Shown piece by piece: positions 10,718-21,874 of a DNA stretch of 64,000 nt. Every line of letters begins with the position of its first letter. The stretch's first letter is position 1. The notes under the pieces were generated by a model. The model made no database searches, was not told the DNA's origin, and saw only the letters and a program-made list of their open reading frames with translations. The DNA is from Cryptomeria japonica (lineage: Eukaryota > Streptophyta > Pinopsida > Cupressales > Cupressaceae), in the NCBI RefSeq assembly GCF_030272615.1, contig NC_081410.1, forward strand, positions 224,677,415 through 224,741,414, given 5' to 3'. The position numbers and the translations under genes are program-made.

Positions 10718-11353
10718 ATGATTTGGAAAAAGAAAGAAATTGTGTCAAATGAAGAAAGCACCTTACCTACCAAGTTAGGTGCACCTACTCCAAATTAATT
10801 GGTAATGGTATGAAGGGACTACATTCTCTGAAGGATAAAATCATAACAGTTCCTATTCTATTATGTACTAAATTCAAAATCTGCATAGTTAAGATGCATT
10901 AGTAAGTTTGAAGTTCTATCAAAGTCTTTTGAAGCACTTTACAGGAAACCTGTCAAGTCGGTGAATACAGGAAGCCTGTCGAGTCGGTAAATGAAGGAAG
11001 CTTGGTTACTCAGTTAAAAAAAAAGGAGAGTAAATCGGTTAAAAAGGAACCGAGTGCATTTAATGTTTTTGACCTAACCCACACGGAGCCCGATAAGGTA
11101 TTTTGTGTACTTAAAAGCATTTTCGCGGTCATTTTCATTCACCAAGTTTTCGAAAGAGAAGAGCAGAGCGATTCCAAGGCGATCAAAACCTCATTCAAAA
11201 GCAAATCCAAGGTATTTACATCAAATCTCAACATATTGTTAAGCTGGTTTACCGATCTTATCTTGTTGCCATTATTTGCTAAGTTTAAAGCATCTGTCAT
11301 TTGAAATTTTGAAACCCTAAGGACTCTTTACTAGTTTATACCTGAAATCTTAA
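10718..11353 (+). other. Leader between ORF1 and ORF2 with conserved segment
   Basis: No protein-coding support. At about 10940-11005 a short unit (ggaa-cctgtc-agtcggt-aat) is repeated two to three times. From about 11075 to 11225 several blocks match the same position in element 30016-36761: CCCGATA-GGTA, TCATTTTCA-TCACC, AGAGCGA, AGGCGATCAA and ATCCA-GGTATTT. Conservation outside a reading frame suggests an RNA or promoter role, or a captured 5' UTR. Confidence 0.55.
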
Positions 11354-13006
11354 ATGGGGCCCAAGATCCAAGATCCCATAGTTGTCAAGAATGTAGAGAA
11401 TCCCTCACTGAAATACTCTTTGACTCCTAAAGTCACCTCCGAATAGGATGACAAAATTTCCTTTTCACTCATCCCAGACAGAGTATTGTTAATCGAAGAT
11501 GTGAGATTCTTCACCAAATGTCGTGTTGAAGAACTCAGTCATGTTGAAATCAGAGACACCTATGATGAATTATGTATCGATGGCGTATTAAATAGCAAGT
11601 ATGAACACTTCAAAATCAAGGATGCCATTGAACAACCTCTAGTTGAAATCATTGATGTCACTGAGCACGATCTTGATGTCACCGAGCAAGGTCCTGATGC
11701 TACCAAACAAGACCCAGCTGACACTATTCAAATAGATGAAGATGTCATGGATACAGAGGAACCAGAGCAGGAAATGATAGAAGGCATTGCATATGCAAAA
11801 CTTGTATCTAGTGAATCTATTTTAGAACAAGTTCAGCCTTATCCACCGATCAATCAACCTGTCTCTACGAAAGCTCCTCAGGATACAGCACAAGGCACCA
11901 AAGGTCACAAGTCTACAGTAGGAGAAGATACTACTCTAGAACCGACCTCTCAAGCACCTTCGAGCACTGAAAATGTTGTAGCTGAGACACCCAGTACTGA
12001 GACACCAAAAGACACCACAGAGGCTACAGGAACTGACCAAAGTGTTGCCTCTACTGAGCAACTTACCAAGGGTCAACAAGCCTCCCAAGCTATTCTCTTG
12101 GTCCAACCAGCCAAAGGTAAAGAGAAGAAAGTGAAAAAGCATAGTTTCAAAATTGATTTGTCTAAACCAATAGTGTTGCCCAATGTGGATATATCAAAAT
12201 TAAAGGGGCAAGCGCTCATTGATTTTGGTGAACTATGCAAAGCAAAGGCGGAACAAGAAAAACAGATGGCCATACAAAAGAAGAACAAAGTACTTCAAAA
12301 GGTGAAGACACTACTATCAGATATGCTACCTATAGCTACAGTGTCAACCGATGCAGCCATCCATATTCAACTGGATGAACTCCTTAATCAAATAGAAACA
12401 TTCAGAGTTGATGCATCTGAGTATTTGAGCAAGCTAAAAGACAAGGAGCTTACTGCAAAAATGATAGAAGAGGTACAGAAAGCTCTAGCTATTGGCAAAG
12501 TCAAACTTGTAAAATTCATTGCTGGGTTGTCCCCTCAACTCAAGCATGTTCTTTATTTATTTCAGAAACTCTGTACATTTTCTATATTCATTAAAGACAT
12601 TAAGAATAAAATAGAGACAATTGAGAAAGAGATCACCGATCTCTCAAGCAAGTTGACCACAGAGCCAAATTTAGTTCAGAATTTTTATACCAAACTTCAA
12701 TAGCTCATGGCTCAACAATTGGAACTAAGAAATGAAGAACACAAGATCAGGATGGATATGATGACACTCCAAACATTATTCCTTCCTCATCTTTCATCCG
12801 TCCAAGAATAGATTAACCAAGCCACACGCCTATCTACTACACAAGAGGGAAGCACTCTTGATGGCTTAATATCACTATTGGCTGATATTCAAGCATAGAA
12901 TTCTTTAATGGAAAGTGTAAAGGATGCACTCTCTGTCGCTCTCACTGACGCCTGGAAAAAGTACAAATCCATTTTTGACCAGTTACCGCCCCCGGATGGA
13001 AATTAA
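11354..13006 (+). pseudogene. ORF2: protein of unknown family, disordered centre and C-terminal coiled coil
   Basis: The frame starts with ATG at 11354 and runs to TAA at 13004-13006, about 550 codons. It is broken by TAG at 11444, at about 12701, in VQE-stop-INQ and in QA-stop-NSL. All four are TAG, and the last three lie in Gln-rich context, so they are probably former CAG codons. The N-terminus has a LIEDVRFF...C...E block that aligns with the ORF2 of the element at 30016-36761. Then come DVTE-type repeats (about 11655-11710), a Thr/Ser/Pro-rich disordered part (about 11800-12110), a KKVKKH basic patch and a coiled-coil C-terminus that also aligns. I do not recognise the family. It lacks the middle domain present in the other copy. 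Confidence 0.65.
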
Positions 13007-13375
13007 AGTTTTTGATGTTTGTCAAAAAGGGGGAGTGATACTATATATTTGGGGAGTGATACAGTTTTGATACATACAGTTTTGATATAGTATTGAGAAT
13101 GATATAGTATTCGGAGTATAGTATACAGGGGGAGTATACCAAGCAGAATAAGCAAAGTATCCAAGTACAGTGAACAGAGCAATGAATAGAACCGAGCATG
13201 CAAAATCAGAATTATGTACAGTATAATGATAAGGGGAGTATATCTGAATATACTATTTCATTGACATCTATATATACTGTCAATTATAGTCATTTTGCAA
13301 AGTATATATATTTCTGAGTTATAACTTTGAAAGTAGTTTTTGTCAAACATCTCAACTAATGTCAAAAGGGGAGAT
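13007..13375 (+). other. 3' untranslated region with an array of polypurine tracts
   Basis: Purine tracts occur at about 13020-13034 (aaaaagggggag), 13050 (ggggag), 13126 (agggggag), 13232 (aaggggag) and 13363-13375 (caaaaggggagat). Only the last directly abuts the LTR and is the expected plus-strand primer. The earlier ones share the GGGGAGT(A/G)ATA context. Confidence 0.65.
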
Positions 13376-14516
13376 TGTTACTACTTATCAAGTTGCCATT
13401 ATTTTTTATATCCAAAGTCATACTATATACTCTAGTCGGTTAACACTACCAAATCATGCAGTTGGTATACACAGAGAAGTCGGTATGCACAGTCTAGTCG
13501 GTTACAGAAGAAAGCAGTCACAGAACGCAGTATACACCGAGTTGTCTACCGAGTATCTTTTCATGTCTACCAAGCAGCAAAGATGACACACCGAGTTGAT
13601 AGACACTGAGTGAAACGTGTTACCAGATTCATTGAACCTGGATATGCATATGAAAATGTGTTACAATATCGAGGCACATCTAACCGTTATCACATTGGAA
13701 ATTGCACTAGAAGATTGTGTATGATTTCGAGGTCATCTAACCAATGAAATATTTTACATGGTTACAAATCGTGTTTGTAAGATCGAAGCAATGAATTGGA
13801 TCACCGTCTTAAGAGATCTATTTATACAACATGAGTTAAGGGTGTATGTATGAGAAAAAGAAGACTGTTATAGAGACACAGAGGTCATCAAGAAGGTTTT
13901 CAAAGAACAGACGAAGAACAGAGTAAACAAAAGGGTTTACTGAGTTACTATATGGGTTACCGAGGTATGCTAGAAGCAAGGTAATCTATTCTGAGCACAT
14001 AGAATCTGCTATAACATTTCAGATGTAAAGTTGCAGATATTTGTAATGATTTTACTGTAACATTGTGAAGTTGAAAGAGAAACCTTTAACAGGGTAAAAA
14101 ACTCTAATCAAGTCTATAAATTGTAAAGCCTCTAACCAGGTGCAGCATTTAGATTAAGTGTTGTAAAATCCTTTAGCAAGGTAGATCTAATAGATCTTGT
14201 TACTCCTAACAGGGTAAGCTATTAGAAATAGCTAATATATAGCTCTAACCGAGCACTCTTTATTATTGCAGTAGTGAAGTTGTGGGTGCCATCCCCACTG
14301 CAGTTTTTCTCTCTAACCAAGAGTTTCTGCATAACCAAAATATATGTGTTATGGAGTGAATCATGTATGATTGTTATCTATTTGTTTTAGCTTTATTTTA
14401 TATTACTGCACTATTCGGTTTATGCATAACTGTAAAGTTATTATTCAAGAAAAGTTTTGGAGTACTGATTCACCCTTGCCCTCTCAGTACATTAGCTTTC
14501 CATGTTGGGCCTAACA
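13376..14516 (+). repeat. 3' LTR of element 1
   Basis: 1141 bp, starting TGTTACTACT and ending GGGCCTAACA, followed by TSD ATATA (14517-14521). It matches 8245-9383 with scattered, mostly C/T and G/A, differences. Confidence 0.92.
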
Positions 14517-14521
14517 ATATA

Positions 14522-15128
14522 CACCCGCAACCACGCTCCTACCGTCTCTGTAAACAATCTCATGCATCTCTCGATACATTAGAGCCAATATGCAAGAACC
14601 CTAGCCAAGCCTCTGAGGGGCCTCCACCAATCTCATCAGCATCCTACCCCATCCACACTGGAAACCCTGTTGCCCTCTATCTGGCATCAGAAAACAACCA
14701 ATGAAACCTGCTAGAACACATGCCAGCAGAAACTCCTCGTTGTATCTGCTCATCAATATGTCCCAGCTAATGGAATGGGTCAAAATGTCTGGATCACTAA
14801 ATACATGCCTAACCGCCTATAATCCAGGTAACAATGCAGTATCATAATCCACCTTATCCCCAACAAAAGGGATACAAAGGATCTTGTACACATCCTCGGG
14901 AGTGATAGTCAACTCCCCCACTGGCAAATGAAATGTGTTATGCTTTGAGTGAAAATGCTCAACCAATGCTATGAGCATACCGTGACTAACACAGATATCA
15001 GGTAATCTCAAAAGATGAGTCAAACCAAATAAATCAACCTGAGCCTGCTCAACCTCAGATAAATATCGTACTAATGCCATGGTGGGAGGATATACGCATC
15101 TGAAGAGCACAGGAGGTAATCGAACCTG
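14522..15128 (-). pseudogene. Plant mobile domain (PMD) gene, 5' part
   Basis: Minus-strand frame beginning at a splice acceptor (tttctttgcag, boundary near 15128/15129). It shows the PMD N-terminal pattern: LLRLPDICVSHGMLIALVEH, then HLPVGELTITPEDVYKIL, a WGRMLMRLVEAP block and a GSCILALMYREMH block. The context HLPVGE-TIT-EDV is typical of plant mobile domain proteins. Stops are TAG (about 14817 and at 14601-14603). The latter stands where the family has Trp before GS, in C-TGG context. It is antisense to the gypsy pol and continues in frame at 8239 after removal of element 1. Confidence 0.75.
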
Positions 15129-15557
15129 CAAAGAAACCCAACAAGGAACATTAGACAGCATTCCAAATAAGCCAAGATGAGAAATAAAACATCACACAAA
15201 TCCAACTAAGTCAAGTGCAAAATCAAATTTTTAAGTTTAGACCTTCAAAAATGCTCACTGCTTCCCGAATGACAAAACACAGAGGGGCAGCATCTCATAC
15301 AAGTCAGGAATGGCTCTCGTATGACAAAACATTCCCAAACGACAAATTATTAGACCCCACACAACACAAGGGTAGGGACCGAACGACAAATCTAATGGGT
15401 TCAAATGACAAAAGATAATTTACCAGTTACTCGTATGAGACAGGATCCTGTCTCGCATGATAAAACATAAAACCCGACCCCACACATGCGAAAAACTTGA
15501 AAAATGAACACAAAAATTCAAAATTGGAAACATAAAGAGGCTTCAGATAGATCACTT
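15129..15557 (-). other. Probable intron of the antisense PMD gene
   Basis: On the minus strand a GTAAGT donor (about 15557-15552) and a T-rich acceptor ending TTTGCAG (about 15129) bracket a non-coding stretch. Since it is antisense to the element's genomic RNA, such an intron would not be spliced out during retrotransposition. The sequence of the exon upstream of 15557 is too decayed to give a convincing start. Confidence 0.5.
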
Positions 15558-16769
15558 ACCGCTGGCTCATAGTTTCAGGGTCGGTTATGACGTCTCTGGC
15601 ACTCAAATCGATGTTGATGAGTAGGGACTACCATTTTTCTCACAGAAGGCTTTTTGAATTTTTGAAACTTTAGAGGGTTCAAATGAATTGAAAATGACAC
15701 TTTTGTCCCATATATAGCCTAATTTTTCAACTTGCTCTGATGGACACAAAAATTGTACCCTTAGCTAAATCAGCTGTCCTGAGTCCATTTTCGGGATCGA
15801 AATCGAAATTCAAGATCATTTTTCTAGTCAATTTCACAGTTTGGACCACTTAGCGCTCTTTTCATCAAAAGCTCAGTCTCTCTTCTAATTGTGCTCAATT
15901 TCTCGTGAATCAACTTTGCGCTCAATTTCTTATCAATCAACGCAAAATTTTTGAAAATTCCTCTGAACCAATTTGTGCTCAAATCATTATCATCGCTCAA
16001 AATTGCTTATCATCATGTACCCTTCCTATCATTTGATTTCGCTCCCGAGGGGGCATACTCGTGACCTTATGACCTTACATCTTCAAATGTCGATAAAATT
16101 TTCAAATCATCATCGAAAGTCGAGCAAAACATCTTTTTCAACTAAAGAAAATCAATCAAATCCTCATCGCTAGGGGAATCTCAACTTCATCGCTTTATAT
16201 CAAGTTGAGATCTCTTGATCATCTGATTAAAATCAATCTCTAGGGGCATATCAGTTTCATCGCTTCATATCAAGATGATATTGTCTTTATCTAAATCAAT
16301 CTCTTAACATTAATCAGTTTCATCGCTTTTCATCAAGTTGATTATTCGTTTAAACTCAATCAAGGGTTTAAAGAGTATCTTTGATCACACTCAATCTAAG
16401 AAGGTGTTCAGTATTCATTGCTTTGGATCAAGCTGGACAGTTTATCTATGCTCATCATATCTTGATCAATCAAGTTCAAGATCAATTTTTATCATCACTC
16501 ACCGTGTCTAGATCAATCAAGTTCTAGATCAGTAAGATCCACTTCTTGATCAATCAAGTTCAAGTTTGGTATCTTTGTTTTCTATCGTTCCTAAGTTCAA
16601 TCAAGTTCGGGAACGGTATCGCTTTAATCAGACTTCATTCAGCTTCATTGCTTTGAAACAAGCTAAACACGTCGCTTTTCATCTAGTTCATGATCAATCA
16701 AGTTCAGAACCAACATCTCCTAGACATTAACTATTCTTTGAACCAACGCGTTGCTCGCACATTAATTCA
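15558..16769 (+). repeat. Spacer with diverged tandem repeats before the polypurine tract
   Basis: From about 16170 to 16740 the phrases ttcatcgcttt-atatcaagttga and gatcaatcaagttc(a/t)-gatc recur five or more times at irregular 40-70-bp spacing. Such repeats just upstream of the 3' LTR fit Tat elements. The part 15558-16170 has no recognisable content beyond possible PMD 5' sequence. Confidence 0.55.
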
Positions 16770-16782
16770 AAGAGGGGCAAAT
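16770..16782 (+). other. Polypurine tract of the Tat-like element
   Basis: aaagaggggcaaa directly precedes TGTAATACCC, the expected arrangement of plus-strand primer and LTR start. Confidence 0.6.
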
Positions 16783-17840
16783 GTAATACCCTAAAAATGG
16801 TCATCCAAACCATGGGCCCCCAATCTCAACAACATCACCAAGGTCCTAACCAAAGGCAATTAAATAAATCTTGAGCACACAATTAATTTCTAAAAATCAT
16901 CAAATGTCACATGGCAAATTAATCAACCAATATTAATTAAATATTTATTTAATTAATTGATCATTCCAAGTAAATCATTTTTAAACAATTATCTTATTTA
17001 TTTTATTAAATATCCTAGCATATTTAATTAAATAAATCAATTTGTCATAAATTTACAAAAAAGGAAATAAATCAAAAAAGGAATTAATTGACCAAGAAAG
17101 AATTAAAAATTTGAGAAAAGAAATCAATTGGAGATAATCTTGAAAAACAAATTAAAAATTGATAGATAATCTCAGAGAAAGCAATTAAAACAATTAAATA
17201 TTAAAATTGAATGAAATAGAGAGTAAATCAGTTTTTCCTGATTTAATCTTAGTTTTAGTTCAATTTCCTTTAAAACTGAAAAAAGCATCCAATCACATCA
17301 ATTCACCTAGATTGTGCTTCCTCTTGGAAAATCTTGACTGCTTATCATCAGTTGATCTCAGCCTTTGGTTTCTTTCTGAATTTTTTATAAATTCAGGCTC
17401 TCATCTCTCATTAAAAAATCCTGGAGAATATATTGTTATTATATTGTTTTTGCTCTAGGTTCATTGAGAATATTGCATACATATTTAGATCATTTATCTC
17501 ATTTATTGCTTAAATCTTGTTAGATTAATCTAGCATCCATCTAGCATTAATATCATGTGCATACAGATTAAAATCCTTCGTCTTGTTGTTGTCCAGTCAC
17601 TGGATTGCTTATACAAATCTGAGAGCAATCTTATACTCGCATCTTTTAGAAGGCAATGGGTCAATTTGTTATGGTTTTCATATTCATGTTTATATCTATC
17701 TAACCATGCATGTAATGACTTAATTGAAGTGTTGTGTTTACAGATACAGGTCCACTTTTCACACACACAATTTCATCAGGAGGATGAAATCTTTTCCTCT
17801 CTGGGTGTATGGTGCAGGAGCACCGACTTGTCATCATTTT
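16783..17840 (+). repeat. 3' LTR of the Tat-like element (end uncertain)
   Basis: Begins TGTAATACCC after the polypurine tract. The first part is AT-rich (16860-17200). No second copy is in the window, so the end and TSD cannot be fixed; 17840 is only a plausible limit. Confidence 0.4.
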
Positions 17841-18599
17841 GCCTTAAGTGTGACTTAGGAGTTTAGAGGATTTTGATTTATTTTGGTTTGAATAAAGGTC
17901 CATGGTGACCATTTTGTATTTCCTAAATTATTATGGTTCTTGTAGGGTCGGTTTTGTGTCAATGTTAAGAAATGGATTAAAAAAGAAGCTTGATCGGTTG
18001 TAACTGGAGCACCAACAGTCATGGTATGACTGTTGGTGTCCAGATTTCAAATTTTTTTATATGCCTTGACAACTATGAGGTAGGGTGGTTGTTGAGTGTT
18101 ATGATGTTGAAAGAAGACTGAAGAAAGAAGGAATAAAGACTTTTCATTTTCTGTTGCTCAACTCGGTGTTTTCTAAATTTCTTTTATTTTTGTTGCTCGA
18201 CCTATTGGTAGAATTATTTCAGATTCTGTTAGTGATGATATAATTTAATTTGTTCTTTTATTTGTCTGAAGTTCCAGTAGTAGGAAGATAGAAGCTCATG
18301 TTATTTCTGCGACATGAAGTGTTTGAACCCAAGTGGTTTGTGATGTTGAGAGTCTAATATGTGAATATCAACCATTCCACCTTACTATAAGATATAACCA
18401 GGTGGAATGGGTAATGTTAAGGTAGGTTTCATGATAGTTTTGTGTTCTGCAATAGAGGATGGAGAGGGGTTTGTCTCTCTTCAAAATTGAACCTAACATC
18501 TTCATGTGCTAGGTTAGGAAGTTTATTGTTGTCTGTTAGATAGAAGACCCTATGAGAAGGATAGGTGAATGGTGAGAGAGACATAATTCCACCCTCTAT
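17841..18599. other. Unassigned sequence
   Basis: I see no gene, repeat boundary or recognisable element here. A short inverted repeat, aacagtcatggtatgactgtt, is at about 18013-18033. Confidence 0.4.
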
Positions 18600-20085
18600 T
18601 GCATCACTATTCATATTCCACTACTTTCTTAGTATATTCTAGGATTTGGTCATGTTGCTTTTTCGTAGGATGGAACTCCTATACCCCTTCCAAGATCTCA
18701 TCCTCTAAGGTTATTGCCTCATGTTGTGCAGTATTGGTACCTTGTCTTGTAACTACCATTTCTTTGTTTTTCTTCTTGGATTTTAGTTTTATGCAATATT
18801 CTTCTTTTGTGATGTTTTATTCTATAGCATAATCCTCATCTTTTACTACTTTGCAACACATGCTTGTTTCTTGCTTTGGGACTTTAGATACCTTCCAAAG
18901 GAGTCTTTCTCCCTTAGTTGAATTTAAGTTTTATAATTCATTACTTTTAGACTATGGTGTGTTTTTGTAGTATTGTTATGCCTTATCATAACTAAAGACA
19001 TCATGATTTTCATTATCACAAAATATGTACTATTTCATTTTCTCGCCAATGTTCAATTATGACATGCCCTAGATTACCAAAATTGAAATAGGTAGCATCT
19101 GTCATTTTTCTCTTTCCTCTACCTTGACCTCTTCCTCCCCTAAATTTTCCATTGTGACTCTATGGCTCTAATTCCCAAGGGTCTTGTATAGAGTTTAACT
19201 TTCTTTGATTTTGTCATTGCAACACCCTATACCTATGATCTTGAGCATATTCTGAGAGGGATACTCTTCTATTTCAGGGTCATCCCACTCTCCTCAAGTT
19301 CCACATTATAATGATTTTACCAGTTTCCTAACAATTATAAGGTCTACCCTTAGTGCATTTTCCTTCTTCTCCCCAATTATCTTTAAGAATTCATTCCATG
19401 TGTGTCCTTCTTTGCCACAGTAGGTACACCATACACCTCAACTCTGTAGTCCCAATTCTTACTTCATAAGGTCTTATCTTAGTTGCAATTGTTTGATTTC
19501 AAGTCCTAGTCATTCTACTTTCTTATTCTCCATGTTGTGCCACGATTGGTTCTCTATGCAACAAGCCAATGTCACAAGTTCTAAGCATGTATTGATTTTT
19601 TTGTCATCCAAGACCATTCTCAACTCTAGTTGTACTAAGGAGATAAACCATTGCATCTTTTGTATGGAAATTTAGAGGCTCTTCTAGTCTGCATGTCACT
19701 TCTCTGAACCTCTTATCAAATTATATAATGAATTCATCCTCACATTGGGTCAATTCTCTCAACTTACTTACCCCTTTAGTGGGGAGTTCTAGAGTCAAAA
19801 AAATTCTAGAAATGCCTTCTTCACCTCCACTCTTTCCCATTAAAAGGATGTTTTTTGTGGTGCCATTTAAGGGGTTCACCTTTAGTGAACCAATGAAATC
19901 ATAATGTTTGGTATTATCTTGTGTTTCATTCTTACTTTGGTAGATTGATTCTAGTAAAAATATATGTTCTATCGCATCATTTGTATATTTCTCAAAAATG
20001 AGCATCTTCCTCATGTTTCTCATCTCCTCTTGCTCTGAGGTATCTATAGTACTTGGGGTATTTGAAGTATTTGAGGTGATTGAGG
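18600..20085 (-). pseudogene. Decayed retroelement gag-like remnant
   Basis: On the minus strand from 20085 a frame runs through EEMRNMRKM, a hydrophilic segment, LTLELPTKGVSKLREL and then, after a stop at 19721, a DKRFREV...LEEPLNF segment typical of retrotransposon gag. Further on, zinc-knuckle-like pieces appear near 19420 (C-TYC-G-KEGH, last Cys lost) and near 19080 (FNFGNLGHV). There are stops throughout. The frame is cut at 20085 by the copia element, and its upstream part should resume at 27972. Confidence 0.5.
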
Positions 20086-21520
20086 TGATGGTATGATGAA
20101 ATAATAAGTATTTGGTAGAATACTGAGAGGGGGGGTGAATCGCTATACTGAAAAAATGATCACAAACTTCCCAATCTCAAATTCAAACTCACAAAGTAAA
20201 CTTTCACTATCAAGATCAATACTCAACATCAACCAATTAACTGTTATAACAAATTAATAGTAAACAACTTCAATCTTGTAAACATCAAAATATGTAATCA
20301 TATCTCAACATATTCAATCTCTCAATGCTTCCAGTTATCATGCCTTATCGGAATAGTTAAGTAGTCAATCAAATCAACAAATAAGATCATAACCACAAAA
20401 ACATTCACCAGTTGACACAAATGTTTATATGTGGAAAACCCAAATAGGTAAAAACCATGGTGAGATGAGACTCACAAGGATAGCTATCTGAACTCTTCTA
20501 AAGTTTGCCCTGTTAGGAGCCAAGCTTGTTAAATATTTTACAATAAGTCTTGTTAAGAACTAATTATGTTAGGAATCACCCGGTTAAGGGATTTACAAAA
20601 TGTTTTGATGAAAAGAAAATACCCTATTAGGAGTAACCTTGGTAGAGGGTTTGAGGATCCAAGCTAATGGACCACCTTGTTAGAGGATTTAAGAAGTAAC
20701 CAGGCTTGTTAGAGCTTACTCGGTTAGGGGATTTCAATTCTGTTGTAATTGTTAGAAAATAACAGGTTTTTTGATCTATCTAAATAGCACTACATTTTCT
20801 TGATCAGATCCTTTTAAGCTTCAATCTTCTTTTACACAAACTATAGATCCATTCTCCAGGTTAGGCAACTACACACTCAACTAGTTTCAGCCAACACTTT
20901 GCTAACACTCTTACAAACAACTTCAGCGACCTTAAATACAAATCAATTAGCTCAGTAACACAACAAAAACCTAATTCTCTCATAGAGATTACAAACAAGT
21001 CAATTCAATCTTGACCGTTAGAAATCATAACAATCTCTTCACATTCTTCAAGAAAATTCCAACTGCTCCATGATCACCGCTTCATCGGACTTTGTAACTC
21101 ATCACGCGTTATGCATTAGATGTAATCCACTTTGCTCATTCCCTAGACAATTAAACAAGTGTGCCAAAACAATCTGAACTTATCCTCATAAAATGATCAC
21201 ACGTGTCTCCATCATTACCGCTCATCATTAGATCTTAAAAAAACAAACTTGATTGGTTAGGGTTTAACAAAAAACAACTGGTAGGGTTTACCGGTTACAT
21301 GGCATAGAAATGATTTAACCTTATACACTAGTTTACCGGTTCAACTCACAAACTTAACATACCATTTTACAACATCTTCCACAAAGCTCTTCCTACTGGT
21401 TAAAATCCAATATCAATAACAACAACAATATCAACAATATCATAAATACCATTACCGGTTCAATTGACATCAATGACAACATAACATATCATTAATGCAA
21501 TCTTCATGCAAATGCCAACA
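20086..21520 (-). repeat. 3' LTR of the copia element
   Basis: 1435 bp; plus-strand view TGATGGTATGATG to AATGCCAACA. On the minus strand it is preceded by a polypurine tract. It contains the reverse of the TTCACCCCCCCTCTCAGTAT box close to 20086-20150 and the GGTTTTTACC...GGTTTTCCAC pair near 20430-20460. Confidence 0.9.
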
Positions 21521-21532
21521 ATATCCCCCTTT
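21521..21532 (-). other. Polypurine tract of the copia element
   Basis: Minus-strand AAAGGGGGATAT directly precedes the 3' LTR start TGTTGGCA. Confidence 0.85.
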
Positions 21533-21874
21533 GGGATTGATGGAAATACAAATATCAATGCCTCTGATTTTTGTTGTGATTGGTGAATAGGAATCCTAGT
21601 TTACATTACCAAGTATTCACCATGCTCTATCTGTCTTCAGCCTGTTGCTGGTTTTTCTTTTGCCAGTCACATAATTCTTCTCCTCAATCACATAATTTGT
21701 CTCCCCATTTGACAGCAATGCCAAATTGAAAGTAAAACATGTAATATCAATTTTTCATTATGCATCAACAACATACTGCAACTTGATGCTCCCCCTGTGG
21801 AATACATCCACTTCTTCATCAATCCATGTAAAATTCTACAAGTAATTCAGGGACTGATGCAATCAGCATCATGC

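Larger units (their letters stand above)
8245..14516 (+). mobile_element. Complete RT-less LTR retrotransposon with two ORFs (element 1)
   Basis: A 6272-bp element bounded by near-identical LTRs (8245-9383 and 13376-14516) and a perfect TSD ATATA. It has a tRNA-Met-type primer binding site (9386-9397), an intact ORF1 (9446-10717), a non-coding leader, ORF2 (11354-13006) and a polypurine tract at 13363-13375. No RT, RNase H, integrase or protease is recognisable, so it is non-autonomous. LTR differences I compared by eye over the first ~170 bp are about ten, all transitions. It inserted into the antisense PMD gene of the Tat-like element. Element 30016-36761 has the same plan with a different LTR family. 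Confidence 0.9.
1..17840 (+). mobile_element. Ty3/gypsy element, Tat-like, 3' portion with LTR start
   Basis: The window opens inside the coding region of a Ty3/gypsy element. In order it shows a G-patch module, RT, RNase H, a second archaeal-type RNase H, integrase, an AT-rich spacer, an antisense PMD gene, a polypurine tract (16770-16782) and an LTR beginning TGTAATACCC at 16783. A second RNase H after the normal one, plus an extra gene between pol and the 3' LTR, are known traits of the Tat lineage. The element is dead: it has many stops and frameshifts, its integrase catalytic Glu is a Lys, and a 6.3-kb element sits at 8245-14516. The 5' LTR and most of gag lie outside the window. The LTR end near 17840 is a guess because no TSD partner is visible. 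Confidence 0.75.

Noticed and set aside
11002-11304. 100-residue ORF in the leader of element 1
   Set aside because: The DNA is similar to the element 2 leader but the frame is not open there, so conservation is not at protein level.
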